Assembly: GCF_041051975.1 (NCBI RefSeq)
Contig: NZ_CP163435.1
Location: forward strand, 8,039,001 to 8,103,000
Length of the DNA stretch: 64,000 nucleotides
Origin: Streptomyces sp. R21
GTDB taxonomy: Bacteria > Actinomycetota > Actinomycetes > Streptomycetales > Streptomycetaceae
Direction: 5' to 3'
Numbering within the stretch: position 1 is the stretch's first letter; each line of letters opens with the position of its first letter. This document shows positions 42,887 to 51,624 of the stretch, piece after piece. The translations under genes and the position numbers were made by a program. The notes beneath the pieces are model-generated. The model worked only from the letters and a program-made list of their open reading frames with translations, was not told where the DNA came from and made no database searches.

Positions 42887-43681
42887 TTAAGCGAAGGCGA
42901 CGTTGTATATGCCTGCGGCGATCGCTCCGCCGATCAGCGGACCGACGACCGGGATCCAGGCGTAGCTCCAGTCGGAACCGCCCTTGTTGGGCAGGGGGAG
43001 CAGGGCGTGCACGATGCGCGGACCGAGGTCACGGGCCGGGTTGATCGCGTAGCCGGTGGGGCCGCCCAGCGAGAGACCGATGCTGACGACCACGAACGAG
43101 GTGATCAGGGCACCCAGGACGCCGAGGCCGTCGCCGTTGTTGTTGAGACCCTGGGTGAGGATCGCGAGCACGAGCACGACGGTGCCGATGATCTCGGTGG
43201 CCAGGTTCTGCACCACGTTGCGGATCTCGGGGCCGGTGGAGAAGATGCCGAGCACGGGGCCGGCGCCCGCCTCCTGGGCCTCGACGGCCTTGGTCTTGGT
43301 GGCCTGCGCGCCCGGACCGCCGACGATCTCCTTGTCGGTCAGGTGGGCCAGGAACTGGCCGTAGTAGGTGACCCAGACCAGCGCCGCACCGATCATGGCG
43401 CCCAGCAACTGCCCGCCCCAGTAGGTGGCGAGGTTGCTGTAGTCGTCGTTCTTGATCGCGAGGGCGAGCGTCACGGCCGGGTTGAGGTGCGCACCCGAGA
43501 GGGGCGCCGAGATGTATACCGCGGTCATGACCGCGAAGCCCCACCCGAAGGCGATGGCGAGCCATCCGGCGTTGCGTGCCTTGGAGGCCTTCAGCGTGAC
43601 GGCGGCGCAGACGCCACCACCCAGCAGGATGAGTACGGCGGTACCGATGGTCTCGCCGATGAAGATGTCGGAGCTGGACAC
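42887..43681 (-). CDS. glpF: Glycerol uptake facilitator (MIP/aquaglyceroporin)
   Basis: A 264-residue membrane channel with six transmembrane helices and two half-helices. It has both NPA boxes: SGAHLNPAVTLAL and TGYAINPARDLGPR, the second followed by the Asp of glycerol facilitators. The start is GTG 43681 with AAGGAG upstream; longer starts would add a basic non-membrane stretch. It is the first gene of the glycerol operon. A GylR-type palindrome lies about 130 bases upstream. The 107-base gap to glpK contains several imperfect GCGGTGCT repeats. Confidence 0.94.
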   Translation of the reverse strand: MSSSDIFIGETIGTAVLILLGGGVCAAVTLKASKARNAGWLAIAFGWGFAVMTAVYISAPLSGAHLNPAVTLALAIKNDDYSNLATYWGGQLLGAMIGAALVWVTYYGQFLAHLTDKEIVGGPGAQATKTKAVEAQEAGAGPVLGIFSTGPEIRNVVQNLATEIIGTVVLVLAILTQGLNNNGDGLGVLGALITSFVVVSIGLSLGGPTGYAINPARDLGPRIVHALLPLPNKGGSDWSYAWIPVVGPLIGGAIAAGIYNVAFA

Positions 43682-43812
43682 CCGCGACTCCTTTGTCCTT
43701 CGTCCAGGGGAAGCCGAACCCCGGGTCCCTCCGGTGGTCCGTGCTCTCGGGGGTGAGAGCGAAGCTCGGTCCTTGGCGTTGTCACACTCTAGCGCGTATT
43801 GCCGGTAGGTGT

Positions 43813-43825
43813 TCGACAATGTCGA
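43813..43825. promoter_or_regulatory. GylR-type operator upstream of glpF
   Basis: TCGACA-A-TGTCGA is a perfect 6-1-6 palindrome preceded by GT. It matches GTTCGRCAATGTCGAMC, also present upstream of the IclR-type regulator gene. This is probably the binding site of the regulator at the glycerol operon. Confidence 0.7.
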
Positions 43826-44021
43826 CCGATGGACGGGAGTCTTGCCGTGGTGTTACCACCTCGTCAAGAGCTCGGTTATCGAAAGCGCGATCGTTATTGA
43901 TTGCTGTGACCTATCGATCTTGAGACGCCTGCGCACCGCGTGCGACCGGGCACGTCGCGTGGTCGCGAAGGGGTGGGAAACACACGCTCCGTACGGACGC
44001 GGACACGCGAAGGCGGACACG

Positions 44022-44060
44022 CGGAAGGGGCGGTACGTCGTCGACGTACCGCCCCTTCCG
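44022..44060 (-). terminator. Terminator of the glycerol regulator gene
   Basis: CGGAAGGGGCGGTACGTCG (44022-44040) and its exact complement (44042-44060) are separated by one base. This 19-bp perfect repeat starts 24 bases after the regulator stop codon and insulates the glpF promoter. Confidence 0.9.
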
Positions 44061-44083
44061 TTGATGACTTTCGTCTACGAAGC

Positions 44084-44848
44084 TCAGAACCGCCCGGCGC
44101 CCAGGTCCCGTGACACCGAGCGGGCGCAGTCGCGTACCGCCGCGATCAGCTCGGGGCGCAGCTCCCCGTCCTTGCAGACCCGCTCCACGGCCCCGGTGAT
44201 GCCCACCGCGCCGACCGGCATCCTGCGCCCGTTGTGGATGGGGGCTGCGACGGAGGCCACACCGGTCCAGGTCTCCTCGACGTCGGCCGCGTACCCGCGC
44301 GCGCGGGTGATGTCGAGGACGCCCTCGAAATCGTCCAGTTCGCTGATGGTCTGCGCGGTGAAGGCCTTGCGGTCGGCCTCCAGGACCTCGCTGTGCGCCA
44401 CCGGGTCGTACGCCGACAGCACCTTGCCCAGCGCCGTGGAGTGCAGCGGCTGCATGGCGCCCACCTCCAGGACCTGCCGGCTGTCGTCGGGCCGGAAGAC
44501 GTGGTGCACGATCAGCACGCCCTGCTGATGCAGGACGCCCAGATAGACGCTCTCGCCGCTGGAGCGGGCCAGGTCGTCGGTCCACACCAGGGCGCGCGCC
44601 CGCAGCTCGTGCACGTCGAGATAGGTGGTCCCGAGCCGCAGCAGCTCGGCGCCCAGCTGGTAGCGCCCGGAGGCGTTGTCCTGCTCGACGAAGCCCTCCT
44701 GCTGGAGCGTGCGCAGTATGCCGTGCGCCGTGCCCTTGGCGAGGCCCAGCGACGAGGCGATGTCGGACAGGCCGAGCCGCCGCTCGCCACCCGCGAGCAG
44801 CCGCAGCATCGCGGCCGCCCGTTCGAGCGACTGGATGTTCCGTGCCAT
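44084..44848 (-). CDS. gylR: IclR-family glycerol operon regulator (GylR)
   Basis: A 254-residue regulator. An N-terminal winged helix (residues 1-70; MARNIQSLERAAAMLRLLA, SDIASSLGLAKGTAHGILRTL, EGFVEQD) precedes the IclR effector domain (GESVYLGVLHQQGVLIVHHVFRP, PLHSTALGKVLSAYDP, GVASVAAPIHNGRRMPVGAVGITG). Location next to glpFKD and similarity to GylR of S. coelicolor make it the glycerol regulator. Its own promoter has an operator like the one before glpF, which points to autoregulation. Confidence 0.92.
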   Translation of the reverse strand: MARNIQSLERAAAMLRLLAGGERRLGLSDIASSLGLAKGTAHGILRTLQQEGFVEQDNASGRYQLGAELLRLGTTYLDVHELRARALVWTDDLARSSGESVYLGVLHQQGVLIVHHVFRPDDSRQVLEVGAMQPLHSTALGKVLSAYDPVAHSEVLEADRKAFTAQTISELDDFEGVLDITRARGYAADVEETWTGVASVAAPIHNGRRMPVGAVGITGAVERVCKDGELRPELIAAVRDCARSVSRDLGAGRF

Positions 44849-44902
44849 CGCCGCGCTGCCCTCCGTCCCCTTCGGCCGACGGTTGACGTATGGCCGTCAC
44901 CG

Positions 44903-44917
44903 TTCGGCAATGTCGAA
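44903..44917. promoter_or_regulatory. GylR-type operator upstream of gylR
   Basis: TTCGGCA-A-TGTCGAA, a 7-1-7 palindrome with one mismatch, 55 bases upstream of the regulator start. It shares GTTCGRCAATGTCGAMC with the glpF site. Confidence 0.7.
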
Positions 44918-45118
44918 CACTACCCGTCGCAGGCGACCTCCTGCCAATGGCCGGTCGCCATGCGTTTGAGCCGAATTCCCACGTGGGCCACCCGCGCCGC
45001 GCCCGTCCGCCCCGTGGACGCTCCTGACCTCGTGCAGCCGCTCGGGCTACCCTGACGGCGTGCGCCTTCCATGGGAAGCGCAAAGCCGACAGCCGTCGCA
45101 CTCCAGGGAGCATCTTCC

Positions 45119-48100
45119 ATGGCCTCGTTGCCGAATCCGTCCCTTCCGTCCGCCTCCGGTGACAGCCGGAGCCGAATCGACGCCCTCCGCCAGGCGCTCT
45201 CCTCCCGTGTGGTGGTGGCCGACGGTGCGATGGGCACGATGCTTCAGGCGCAGGATCCGACGCTGGAGGACTTCGAGAACCTCGAAGGCTGCAACGAGAT
45301 CCTGAATCTCACCCGGCCCGACATCGTCCGCTCCGTCCACGAGGCGTACTTCGAGGTGGGCGTCGACTGCGTCGAGACGAACACGTTCGGCTCGAACCAC
45401 TCGGCGGCGAACGAGTACGAGATCGCCGACCGGATCCACGAGCTGTCCGAGGCGGGGGCCCGGATCGCCCGCGAGGTCGCCGACGAATTCGGTGCCAAGG
45501 ACGGCCGCCAGCGCTGGGTCCTCGGCTCCATCGGCCCCGGCACCAAGCTGCCGTCGCTCGGCCACATCGCGTACGACGTACTGCGCGACGGCTACCAGCA
45601 GAACGCTGAGGGCCTGATCGCCGGCGGCGCCGACGCGCTGATCGTGGAGACCACCCAGGACCTGCTGCAGACCAAGTCGAGCCTGATCGGCGCGCGGCGC
45701 GCGATGGACGCTCTCGGCGTGGACCTGCCGCTGATCTGCTCGCTCGCCTTCGAGACCACGGGCGTCATGCTGCTCGGCTCGGAGATCGGGGCGGCGCTGA
45801 CGGCCCTGGAGCCGCTCGGCATCGACCTCATCGGCCTGAACTGCTCCACGGGCCCGGCCGAGATGAGCGAGCACCTGCGCTATCTGGCCCGCCACTCGCG
45901 TACGCCGCTGATGTGCATGCCGAACGCGGGCCTGCCGATCCTGACCAAGGACGGCGCGTACTTCCCGCTGACCCCGCCGGAGATGGCCGACGCGCAGGAG
46001 AACTTCGTACGCGACTACGGCCTCTCGCTGGTCGGCGGCTGCTGCGGCTCGACGCCGGAGCACCTGCGCCAGGTCGTGGAGCGGGTCAGCGACATGGCGC
46101 CCACCGAGCGCCGGCCGCAGCCCGAGCCGGGCGCCGCCTCGCTCTACCAGACCGTGCCGTTCCGCCAGGACACCGCGTACATGGCGATCGGTGAGCGTAC
46201 CAACGCCAACGGGTCGAAGAAGTTCCGCGAGGCCATGCTGGAGGGCCGCTGGGACGACTGTGTGGAGATGGCCCGCGACCAGATCCGCGAGGGCGCGCAC
46301 ATGCTCGACCTGTGCGTCGACTACGTGGGCCGCGACGGCGTCGCCGACATGGAGGAGCTGGCCGGCCGCTTCGCCACCGCCTCCACCCTGCCGATCGTGC
46401 TGGACTCCACCGAGGTCCCGGTGATCCGCGCCGGTCTGGAGAAGCTCGGCGGCCGCGCGGTCATCAACTCGGTCAACTACGAGGACGGCGACGGCCCCGA
46501 GTCGCGCTTCGCCAAGGTCACCAAGCTGGCGCAGGAGCACGGCGCCGCGCTGATCGCGCTGACCATCGACGAGGAGGGCCAGGCCCGCACCGTCGAGCAC
46601 AAGGTCGCCATCGCCGAGCGGCTCATCGAGGACCTGACGACGAACTGGGGCATCCACGAGTCGGACATCCTCATCGACTGCCTCACCTTCACCATCTGCA
46701 CCGGCCAGGAGGAGTCGCGGAAGGACGGCATCGCGACCATCGAGGCGATCCGCGAGCTGAAGCGCCGCCGGCCGGACGTGCAGACCACGCTGGGCCTGTC
46801 GAACATCTCCTTCGGCCTCAACCCGGCCGCCCGCATCCTCCTCAACTCGGTCTTCCTCGACGAGTGCGTGAAGGCGGGCCTGGACTCGGCGATCGTGCAC
46901 GCGTCGAAGATCCTGCCGATCGCCCGCTTCACGGAGGAAGAGGTCCAGACGGCCCTCGACCTCATCCACGACCGCAGGGCCGAGGGCTACGACCCCCTCC
47001 AGAAGCTGATGGCCCTGTTCGAGGGCGCCACCACCAAGTCGCTCAAGGCAGGCAAGGCCGAGGAGCTGGCCGCGCTGCCGCTGGAGGAGCGCCTCAAGCG
47101 CCGGATCATCGACGGCGAGAAGAACGGCCTGGAGGCGGACCTCGCCGACGCGCTGACGACCCGGCCCGCCCTCGACATCGTCAACGAGACGCTCCTGGAC
47201 GGCATGAAGGTGGTCGGCGAGCTGTTCGGCTCCGGCCAGATGCAGCTGCCGTTCGTGCTCCAGTCCGCCGAGGTCATGAAGACCGCGGTCGCCTATCTGG
47301 AACCGCACATGGAGAAGTCGGACGCCGAGGGCAAGGGCACGATCGTGCTGGCCACGGTGCGCGGCGACGTCCACGACATCGGCAAGAACCTCGTCGACAT
47401 CATCCTGTCCAACAACGGCTACAACGTCGTCAACCTCGGCATCAAGCAGCCCGTCTCCGCGATCCTGGACGCCGCCGAGCAGCACCGGGCCGACGTCATC
47501 GGCATGTCCGGCCTGCTGGTCAAGTCCACGGTGATCATGAAGGAGAACCTGGAGGAGCTCAACCAGCGCGGGCTGGCCGCCGAGTTCCCGGTCATCCTCG
47601 GCGGCGCCGCGCTGACCAGGGCGTACGTCGAACAGGACCTGCACGAGATCTACCAGGGCGAGGTCCGCTACGCCCGCGACGCGTTCGAGGGCCTGCGCCT
47701 GATGGACGCCCTGATCGGGGTCAAGCGGGGCGTGCCCGGCGCGGTGCTGCCCGAGCTGAAGCAGCGCCGGGTCCGTGCGAGCGCCGCCCCGGCCGCGGTC
47801 GAGGAGCGCCCGCAGGAGGGCCACGTCCGCTCCGACGTCGCCGTCGACAACCCCGTGCCCACCCCGCCGTTCTGGGGCACCCGGGTCATCAAGGGCATCC
47901 AGCTCAAGGAGTACGCGTCCTGGCTGGACGAGGGCGCGCTGTTCAAGGGCCAGTGGGGCCTGAAGCAGACCCGCACCGGCGAGGGGCCGACGTACGAGGA
48001 GCTGGTGGAGAACGAGGGCCGCCCGCGGCTGCGCGGCCTGCTGGACAAGCTGCAGACCGACAACCTCCTCGAAGCGGCCGTCGTCTACGGCTACTTCCCG

Positions 48101-48649
48101 TGCGTGTCCAAGGACGACGACCTGATCCTCCTGGACGAGCAGGGCAACGAGCGCACCCGCTTCACCTTCCCGCGCCAGCGCCGCGGCCGCCGGCTCTGCC
48201 TGGCCGACTTCTTCCGGCCCGAGGAGTCCGGCGAGACGGACGTCGTCGGCCTTCAGGTCGTCACCGTCGGCTCGCGCATCGGCGAGGAGACCGCCAAGCT
48301 CTTCGAGTCCAACTCCTACCGCGACTACCTCGAACTGCACGGCCTGTCCGTGCAGTTGGCCGAGGCGCTCGCCGAGTACTGGCACGCGCGGGTGCGTTCG
48401 GAGCTCGGCTTCGCCGGTGAGGACCCCGCCGCCGTCCAGGACATGTTCGACCTCAAGTACCGCGGCGCCCGTTTCTCCCTCGGCTACGGCGCCTGTCCCG
48501 ACCTGGAGGACCGCGGCAAGATCGCGCGGCTGCTCGAGCCGGAGCGCATCGGCGTCCACCTCTCCGAGGAGTTCCAGCTCCACCCCGAGCAGTCCACGGA
48601 CGCGATCGTGATCCACCACCCGGAGGCCAAGTACTTCAACGCGCGGTAA
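45119..48649 (+). CDS. metH: Cobalamin-dependent methionine synthase
   Basis: A 1176-residue modular enzyme that methylates homocysteine to methionine using methyltetrahydrofolate and B12. Modules in order: homocysteine domain with zinc cysteines in GLNCSTGP and GGCCGSTPEHL (about 15-330); folate domain with MAIGERTNANGSKKFRE (about 345-620); cap domain (about 650-740); B12 domain with the lower-ligand motif GDVHDIGKN (about 750-890); activation domain with YGYFPC and a C-terminus ending FSLGYGACPDLEDRGK then HPEQSTDA. The length is close to that of E. coli MetH. The start is ATG 45119 with GGGAG upstream. No B12 riboswitch is evident in the 270-base upstream gap. Confidence 0.98.
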   Translation: MASLPNPSLPSASGDSRSRIDALRQALSSRVVVADGAMGTMLQAQDPTLEDFENLEGCNEILNLTRPDIVRSVHEAYFEVGVDCVETNTFGSNHSAANEYEIADRIHELSEAGARIAREVADEFGAKDGRQRWVLGSIGPGTKLPSLGHIAYDVLRDGYQQNAEGLIAGGADALIVETTQDLLQTKSSLIGARRAMDALGVDLPLICSLAFETTGVMLLGSEIGAALTALEPLGIDLIGLNCSTGPAEMSEHLRYLARHSRTPLMCMPNAGLPILTKDGAYFPLTPPEMADAQENFVRDYGLSLVGGCCGSTPEHLRQVVERVSDMAPTERRPQPEPGAASLYQTVPFRQDTAYMAIGERTNANGSKKFREAMLEGRWDDCVEMARDQIREGAHMLDLCVDYVGRDGVADMEELAGRFATASTLPIVLDSTEVPVIRAGLEKLGGRAVINSVNYEDGDGPESRFAKVTKLAQEHGAALIALTIDEEGQARTVEHKVAIAERLIEDLTTNWGIHESDILIDCLTFTICTGQEESRKDGIATIEAIRELKRRRPDVQTTLGLSNISFGLNPAARILLNSVFLDECVKAGLDSAIVHASKILPIARFTEEEVQTALDLIHDRRAEGYDPLQKLMALFEGATTKSLKAGKAEELAALPLEERLKRRIIDGEKNGLEADLADALTTRPALDIVNETLLDGMKVVGELFGSGQMQLPFVLQSAEVMKTAVAYLEPHMEKSDAEGKGTIVLATVRGDVHDIGKNLVDIILSNNGYNVVNLGIKQPVSAILDAAEQHRADVIGMSGLLVKSTVIMKENLEELNQRGLAAEFPVILGGAALTRAYVEQDLHEIYQGEVRYARDAFEGLRLMDALIGVKRGVPGAVLPELKQRRVRASAAPAAVEERPQEGHVRSDVAVDNPVPTPPFWGTRVIKGIQLKEYASWLDEGALFKGQWGLKQTRTGEGPTYEELVENEGRPRLRGLLDKLQTDNLLEAAVVYGYFPCVSKDDDLILLDEQGNERTRFTFPRQRRGRRLCLADFFRPEESGETDVVGLQVVTVGSRIGEETAKLFESNSYRDYLELHGLSVQLAEALAEYWHARVRSELGFAGEDPAAVQDMFDLKYRGARFSLGYGACPDLEDRGKIARLLEPERIGVHLSEEFQLHPEQSTDAIVIHHPEAKYFNAR

Positions 48650-48766
48650 CCGCCGCGGACCGGCAGTGACAGTGTGCCTTTAGGGGCAGTCCTGGCGGTC
48701 CTTTAGCGGCGGTCAACTACCAAGAGGCACTTTGTCCACGAGGGTCGTACACTGGACGGTCCACTG

Positions 48767-48798
48767 CAGGCCGGTTCCCTACCGCGGGAACCGGCCTG
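48767..48798 (+). promoter_or_regulatory. 13-bp perfect hairpin before the HAD phosphatase gene
   Basis: CAGGCCGGTTCCC (48767-48779) and GGGAACCGGCCTG (48786-48798) flank a 6-base loop. It ends 26 bases before the next start codon and follows metH by 117 bases without a T-run. It may be the metH terminator or a stem in the next gene's leader. Confidence 0.6.
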
Positions 48799-48824
48799 CG
48801 CGTCCCTCAAGGAGGTGCGCCAGG

Positions 48825-49526
48825 ATGACCACCACGGTCCCCGCGCTCGGAACCAGTACAACCGGCGGCTCCGCCCTGCAAGCCGTGCTCCTCGACATGG
48901 ACGGAACCCTGGTGGACACCGAGGGCTTCTGGTGGGACGTCGAGGTGGAGGTCTTCGCGGCCCTCGGCCACGCTCTCGACGACTCGTGGCGCCATGTGGT
49001 CGTGGGCGGGCCCATGACCCGCAGCGCGGGCTTCCTGATCGAGGCCACCGGCGCCGACATCACCCTCGCCGAGCTGTCCGATCTGCTCAACGACGGGTTC
49101 GAGGACCGCATCGGCCGGGCGCTGCCGCTGATGCCGGGCGCGGCCCGGCTGCTCGCCGAGCTCGCCGCGCACCGGATCCCCACGGCCCTGGTCTCCGCCT
49201 CGCACCGGCGCATCATCGACCGGGTCCTGGCCTCGCTGGGCCCCCAGTACTTCGCGCTGACCGTCGCGGGCGACGAGGTGGAGCGGACCAAGCCGTTCCC
49301 CGACCCGTATCTGCTCGCCGCCGCCGGGCTCGGCGCGGAACCGGTCAGGTGCGCGGTCATCGAGGACACGGCAACCGGCGTCGCCGCCGCCGAGGCCGCC
49401 GGCTGCCACGTCGTCGCCGTCCCCTCGGTCGCACCCATCGCAGCCGCCACACGGCGCACGGTGGTGACATCGCTCGAAGAGGTCGACCTGCCTTTTCTGC
49501 GCGGCCTGATGACAGAAATGCGCTAA
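48825..49526 (+). CDS. HAD-superfamily phosphatase (beta-phosphoglucomutase-like)
   Basis: A 233-residue hydrolase. Motif I is VLLDMDGTLVDTE (nucleophile D and general acid D), motif II is ALVSAS, the lysine of motif III is in ERTKPFPDPY and motif IV is VIEDTATGVAAAEAAG. An alpha-helical C1 cap lies between motifs I and II, as in beta-phosphoglucomutase and sugar phosphatases. The start is ATG 48825 with GGAGG 9 bases upstream. The substrate is unknown. Confidence 0.92.
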   Translation: MTTTVPALGTSTTGGSALQAVLLDMDGTLVDTEGFWWDVEVEVFAALGHALDDSWRHVVVGGPMTRSAGFLIEATGADITLAELSDLLNDGFEDRIGRALPLMPGAARLLAELAAHRIPTALVSASHRRIIDRVLASLGPQYFALTVAGDEVERTKPFPDPYLLAAAGLGAEPVRCAVIEDTATGVAAAEAAGCHVVAVPSVAPIAAATRRTVVTSLEEVDLPFLRGLMTEMR

Positions 49527-49959
49527 AGCGTTCACACAGCGTGCGGAACTGAATACGGGGATAAGTCCGCGCGCTCAGTCGTGATCAGCCGTAGGGAATT
49601 GAATCACTGTCGGGTGGCTGAATTCCGGTCCGCGTGAACCCAGTTGAATCTGTGACGTTCGCCACTCGGTGAAGGGTCGACAGCGGGTTGGTGCTGTGCC
49701 TAGTCCCCCCTTTTGGGGGTGTCCGGCGTGCCCTTGTGTCCCGATTGGTGGAAGGCTGTACGAATCCTTCCGCTGTCGGGTTATCGGTGCGTCCGCGCCC
49801 GGTTTCGCAGCGTGATGGGAACTCAACTCCGGTGCCTGCGAACCGTCCTGGCGACGCGGACTAATGTCGTCGCGAGAACATCGCCGTATCCCCGTGATCC
49901 GCCAGCGCCACCCCTGCATGCCGGGTACACGGAACCGACAGCTCTGGAGAAACTCGAGC
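49527..49959. other. Long intergenic region before the peptide-binding proteins
   Basis: About 430 bases with clearly lower GC than the genes around it. It contains a short CCCCC-CTTTT-GGGGG hairpin near 49705-49719 and several ATTGAAT/TTGAAT stretches near 49590-49650. It probably holds the promoter of the 49960 gene and perhaps the terminator of the HAD gene. No gene is convincing. Confidence 0.5.
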
Positions 49960-51564
49960 ATGAACCGCAAGACTTTGGTGCTGCCGGCCGTGATCGGCCT
50001 GCTTGCCCCGGTGCTCGCCGCTTGTGGCAGTTCCGACAGCGGGGGCAACGGCGGCGACGCGATCGTCGTCGGCACCACGGACCGGTTCACCGCCACGAAG
50101 GACGCTCCGGCTCCTCTCGACCCGGCGTACGCCTACGACGTGGGCACCTGGAACATCCTCCGCCAGACCGTGCAGACCCTGATGGTCCAGCCGCGCGGTG
50201 ACGGCGAGCCGGAGCCCGAGGCCGCCGAGAAGTGCGGCTTCACCGACACCGGCAACGAGCGCTACGCCTGCACCCTGCGCAAGGACCTGAAGTTCGCCAA
50301 CGGCGACGCGGTCACCGCGTCCGACGTGAAGTTCTCGATCGAGCGCGCGCTGCGCATCAAGGTGGACGGCGGCCCGGAGGCACTGCTCTCCACCGTCGAC
50401 ACCGTCGAGACCAAGGGCGACCGCGAGGTGATCTTCCACCTCAAGACCGCGGACGCGACCTTCCCGTTCAAGCTGTCCACCCCGGTCGCGGGCATCGTCA
50501 GCCCCGACGACTACGCGAAGGACAAGCTGCGCGACGGCTTCGACGTCGACGGATCCGGCCCGTACACCCTCGAGTCCGAGGTGAAGAACGGCGAACTCGT
50601 CAAGGCCGTCTTCACCAAGAACCCGAATTACAAGGGTGCGCTGACGGTGAAGAACGACAAGGTGGAGATGCGTTCCTTCCCGGACGACGCCGCCGGCATG
50701 GGCGACGCCCTCGACAAGGGCGACATCGACATGATGACCCGCACGATGACGCCGGAGCAGATCAAGAAGCTCTCCAACGCCTCGGGCGACATCGACCTCA
50801 TCGAGATGCCCGGCCTGGAAATCCGCTACCTCGGCTTCAACACCGACGACTCGTCGGTCAAGGCGAGGGCCGTACGCCAGGCCATGGCCCAGATCATCAA
50901 CCGCGCCGAGCTCGTCTCCAAGGTCTACGGCACCGGGGCCGAGCCGCTCTACTCGTTGGTCCCGGCCACCATCACCGGCCACTCGAACTCGTTCTTCAAC
51001 AAGTACGGCGACCCGAGCACCGCCAAGGCGGCGAACCTGCTGAGCAAGGCCAACATCACCACTCCGGTGAAGCTGACCCTGCACTACACGACCGACCACT
51101 ACGGTACGGCCACCGCCGACGAGTTCGAGGTGCTGAAGAAGCAGCTCAACGCCAGCGGCCTGTTTGACGTCAGCATCAAGGGCGCGCCCTGGAAGACGTT
51201 CCGCCCGGCCGAGCAGAAGGGCGACTACGAGGTCTACGGCATGGGCTGGTTCCCGGACTTCCCCGACGCCGACAACTACCTCGCGCCGTTCCTCGACAAG
51301 GACAACACCCTCGGCTTGCCCTACGCCAACAGCAACATCCGCAACACCCTGATCCCCGAGTCCCGACGCGAAGCCGACCGTCTCACCGCCTCGAAGAGCC
51401 TCACCACCATCCAGGACATCGTGGCCGACGACGTACCCATGCTGCCGCTGTGGCAGGGCAAGCAGTACATTGCCGCTCGGGACGACATCACGGGCGCCGA
51501 GTGGGCGCTCAACTCCTCCTCCACCCTCCAGCTGTGGGAGCTCGGCCGCGGTGTGAAGGGCTGA
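49960..51564 (+). CDS. Peptide/oligopeptide-binding lipoprotein (SBP family 5), first paralogue
   Basis: A 534-residue extracellular solute-binding lipoprotein of the DppA/OppA family. The signal peptide ends at lipobox VLAAC. Family features: LDPAYAYDVGTWNILRQTVQTL, CTLRKDLKFANGDAVTASDVKFSIERAL, GSGPYTLES-like region and a C-terminal DDVPMLPLWQGKQYIA. CTGGAG precedes ATG 49960. No permease or ATPase genes are nearby, so it must use a transporter encoded elsewhere or act as a sensor. A paralogue follows after 60 bases. Confidence 0.92.
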   Translation: MNRKTLVLPAVIGLLAPVLAACGSSDSGGNGGDAIVVGTTDRFTATKDAPAPLDPAYAYDVGTWNILRQTVQTLMVQPRGDGEPEPEAAEKCGFTDTGNERYACTLRKDLKFANGDAVTASDVKFSIERALRIKVDGGPEALLSTVDTVETKGDREVIFHLKTADATFPFKLSTPVAGIVSPDDYAKDKLRDGFDVDGSGPYTLESEVKNGELVKAVFTKNPNYKGALTVKNDKVEMRSFPDDAAGMGDALDKGDIDMMTRTMTPEQIKKLSNASGDIDLIEMPGLEIRYLGFNTDDSSVKARAVRQAMAQIINRAELVSKVYGTGAEPLYSLVPATITGHSNSFFNKYGDPSTAKAANLLSKANITTPVKLTLHYTTDHYGTATADEFEVLKKQLNASGLFDVSIKGAPWKTFRPAEQKGDYEVYGMGWFPDFPDADNYLAPFLDKDNTLGLPYANSNIRNTLIPESRREADRLTASKSLTTIQDIVADDVPMLPLWQGKQYIAARDDITGAEWALNSSSTLQLWELGRGVKG

Positions 51565-51624
51565 GGGGCTTCCCCACCCGGGGCCGGGACGGCCCCGGGC
51601 ACTCGAGACCCGACGAGAAGGCAC

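Larger units (their letters stand above)
43682..44083. other. Intergenic region upstream of glpF
   Basis: About 400 bases between glpF and its regulator gene, both on the minus strand. It holds the regulator's terminator (44022-44060) and an operator-like palindrome (43813-43825). The glpF promoter should lie between about 43700 and 43860, where CACTCTAGCGCGTATTGCCG is AT-richer than its surroundings. No small gene is evident. Confidence 0.55.

Noticed and set aside
44849..45118. Possible cobalamin riboswitch before metH
   Set aside because: No B12-box-like core was seen and the gap between the GylR site and the start is short. Only a small GCGC-CTTCC/GGAAG-CGC hairpin near 45062-45081 was found.
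45047..48619. A 1190-codon reading frame antisense to metH
   Set aside because: It is fully inside metH on the other strand, is very rich in Arg, Leu, Val and Gly without domain motifs, and follows from the GC-biased codon positions of metH.
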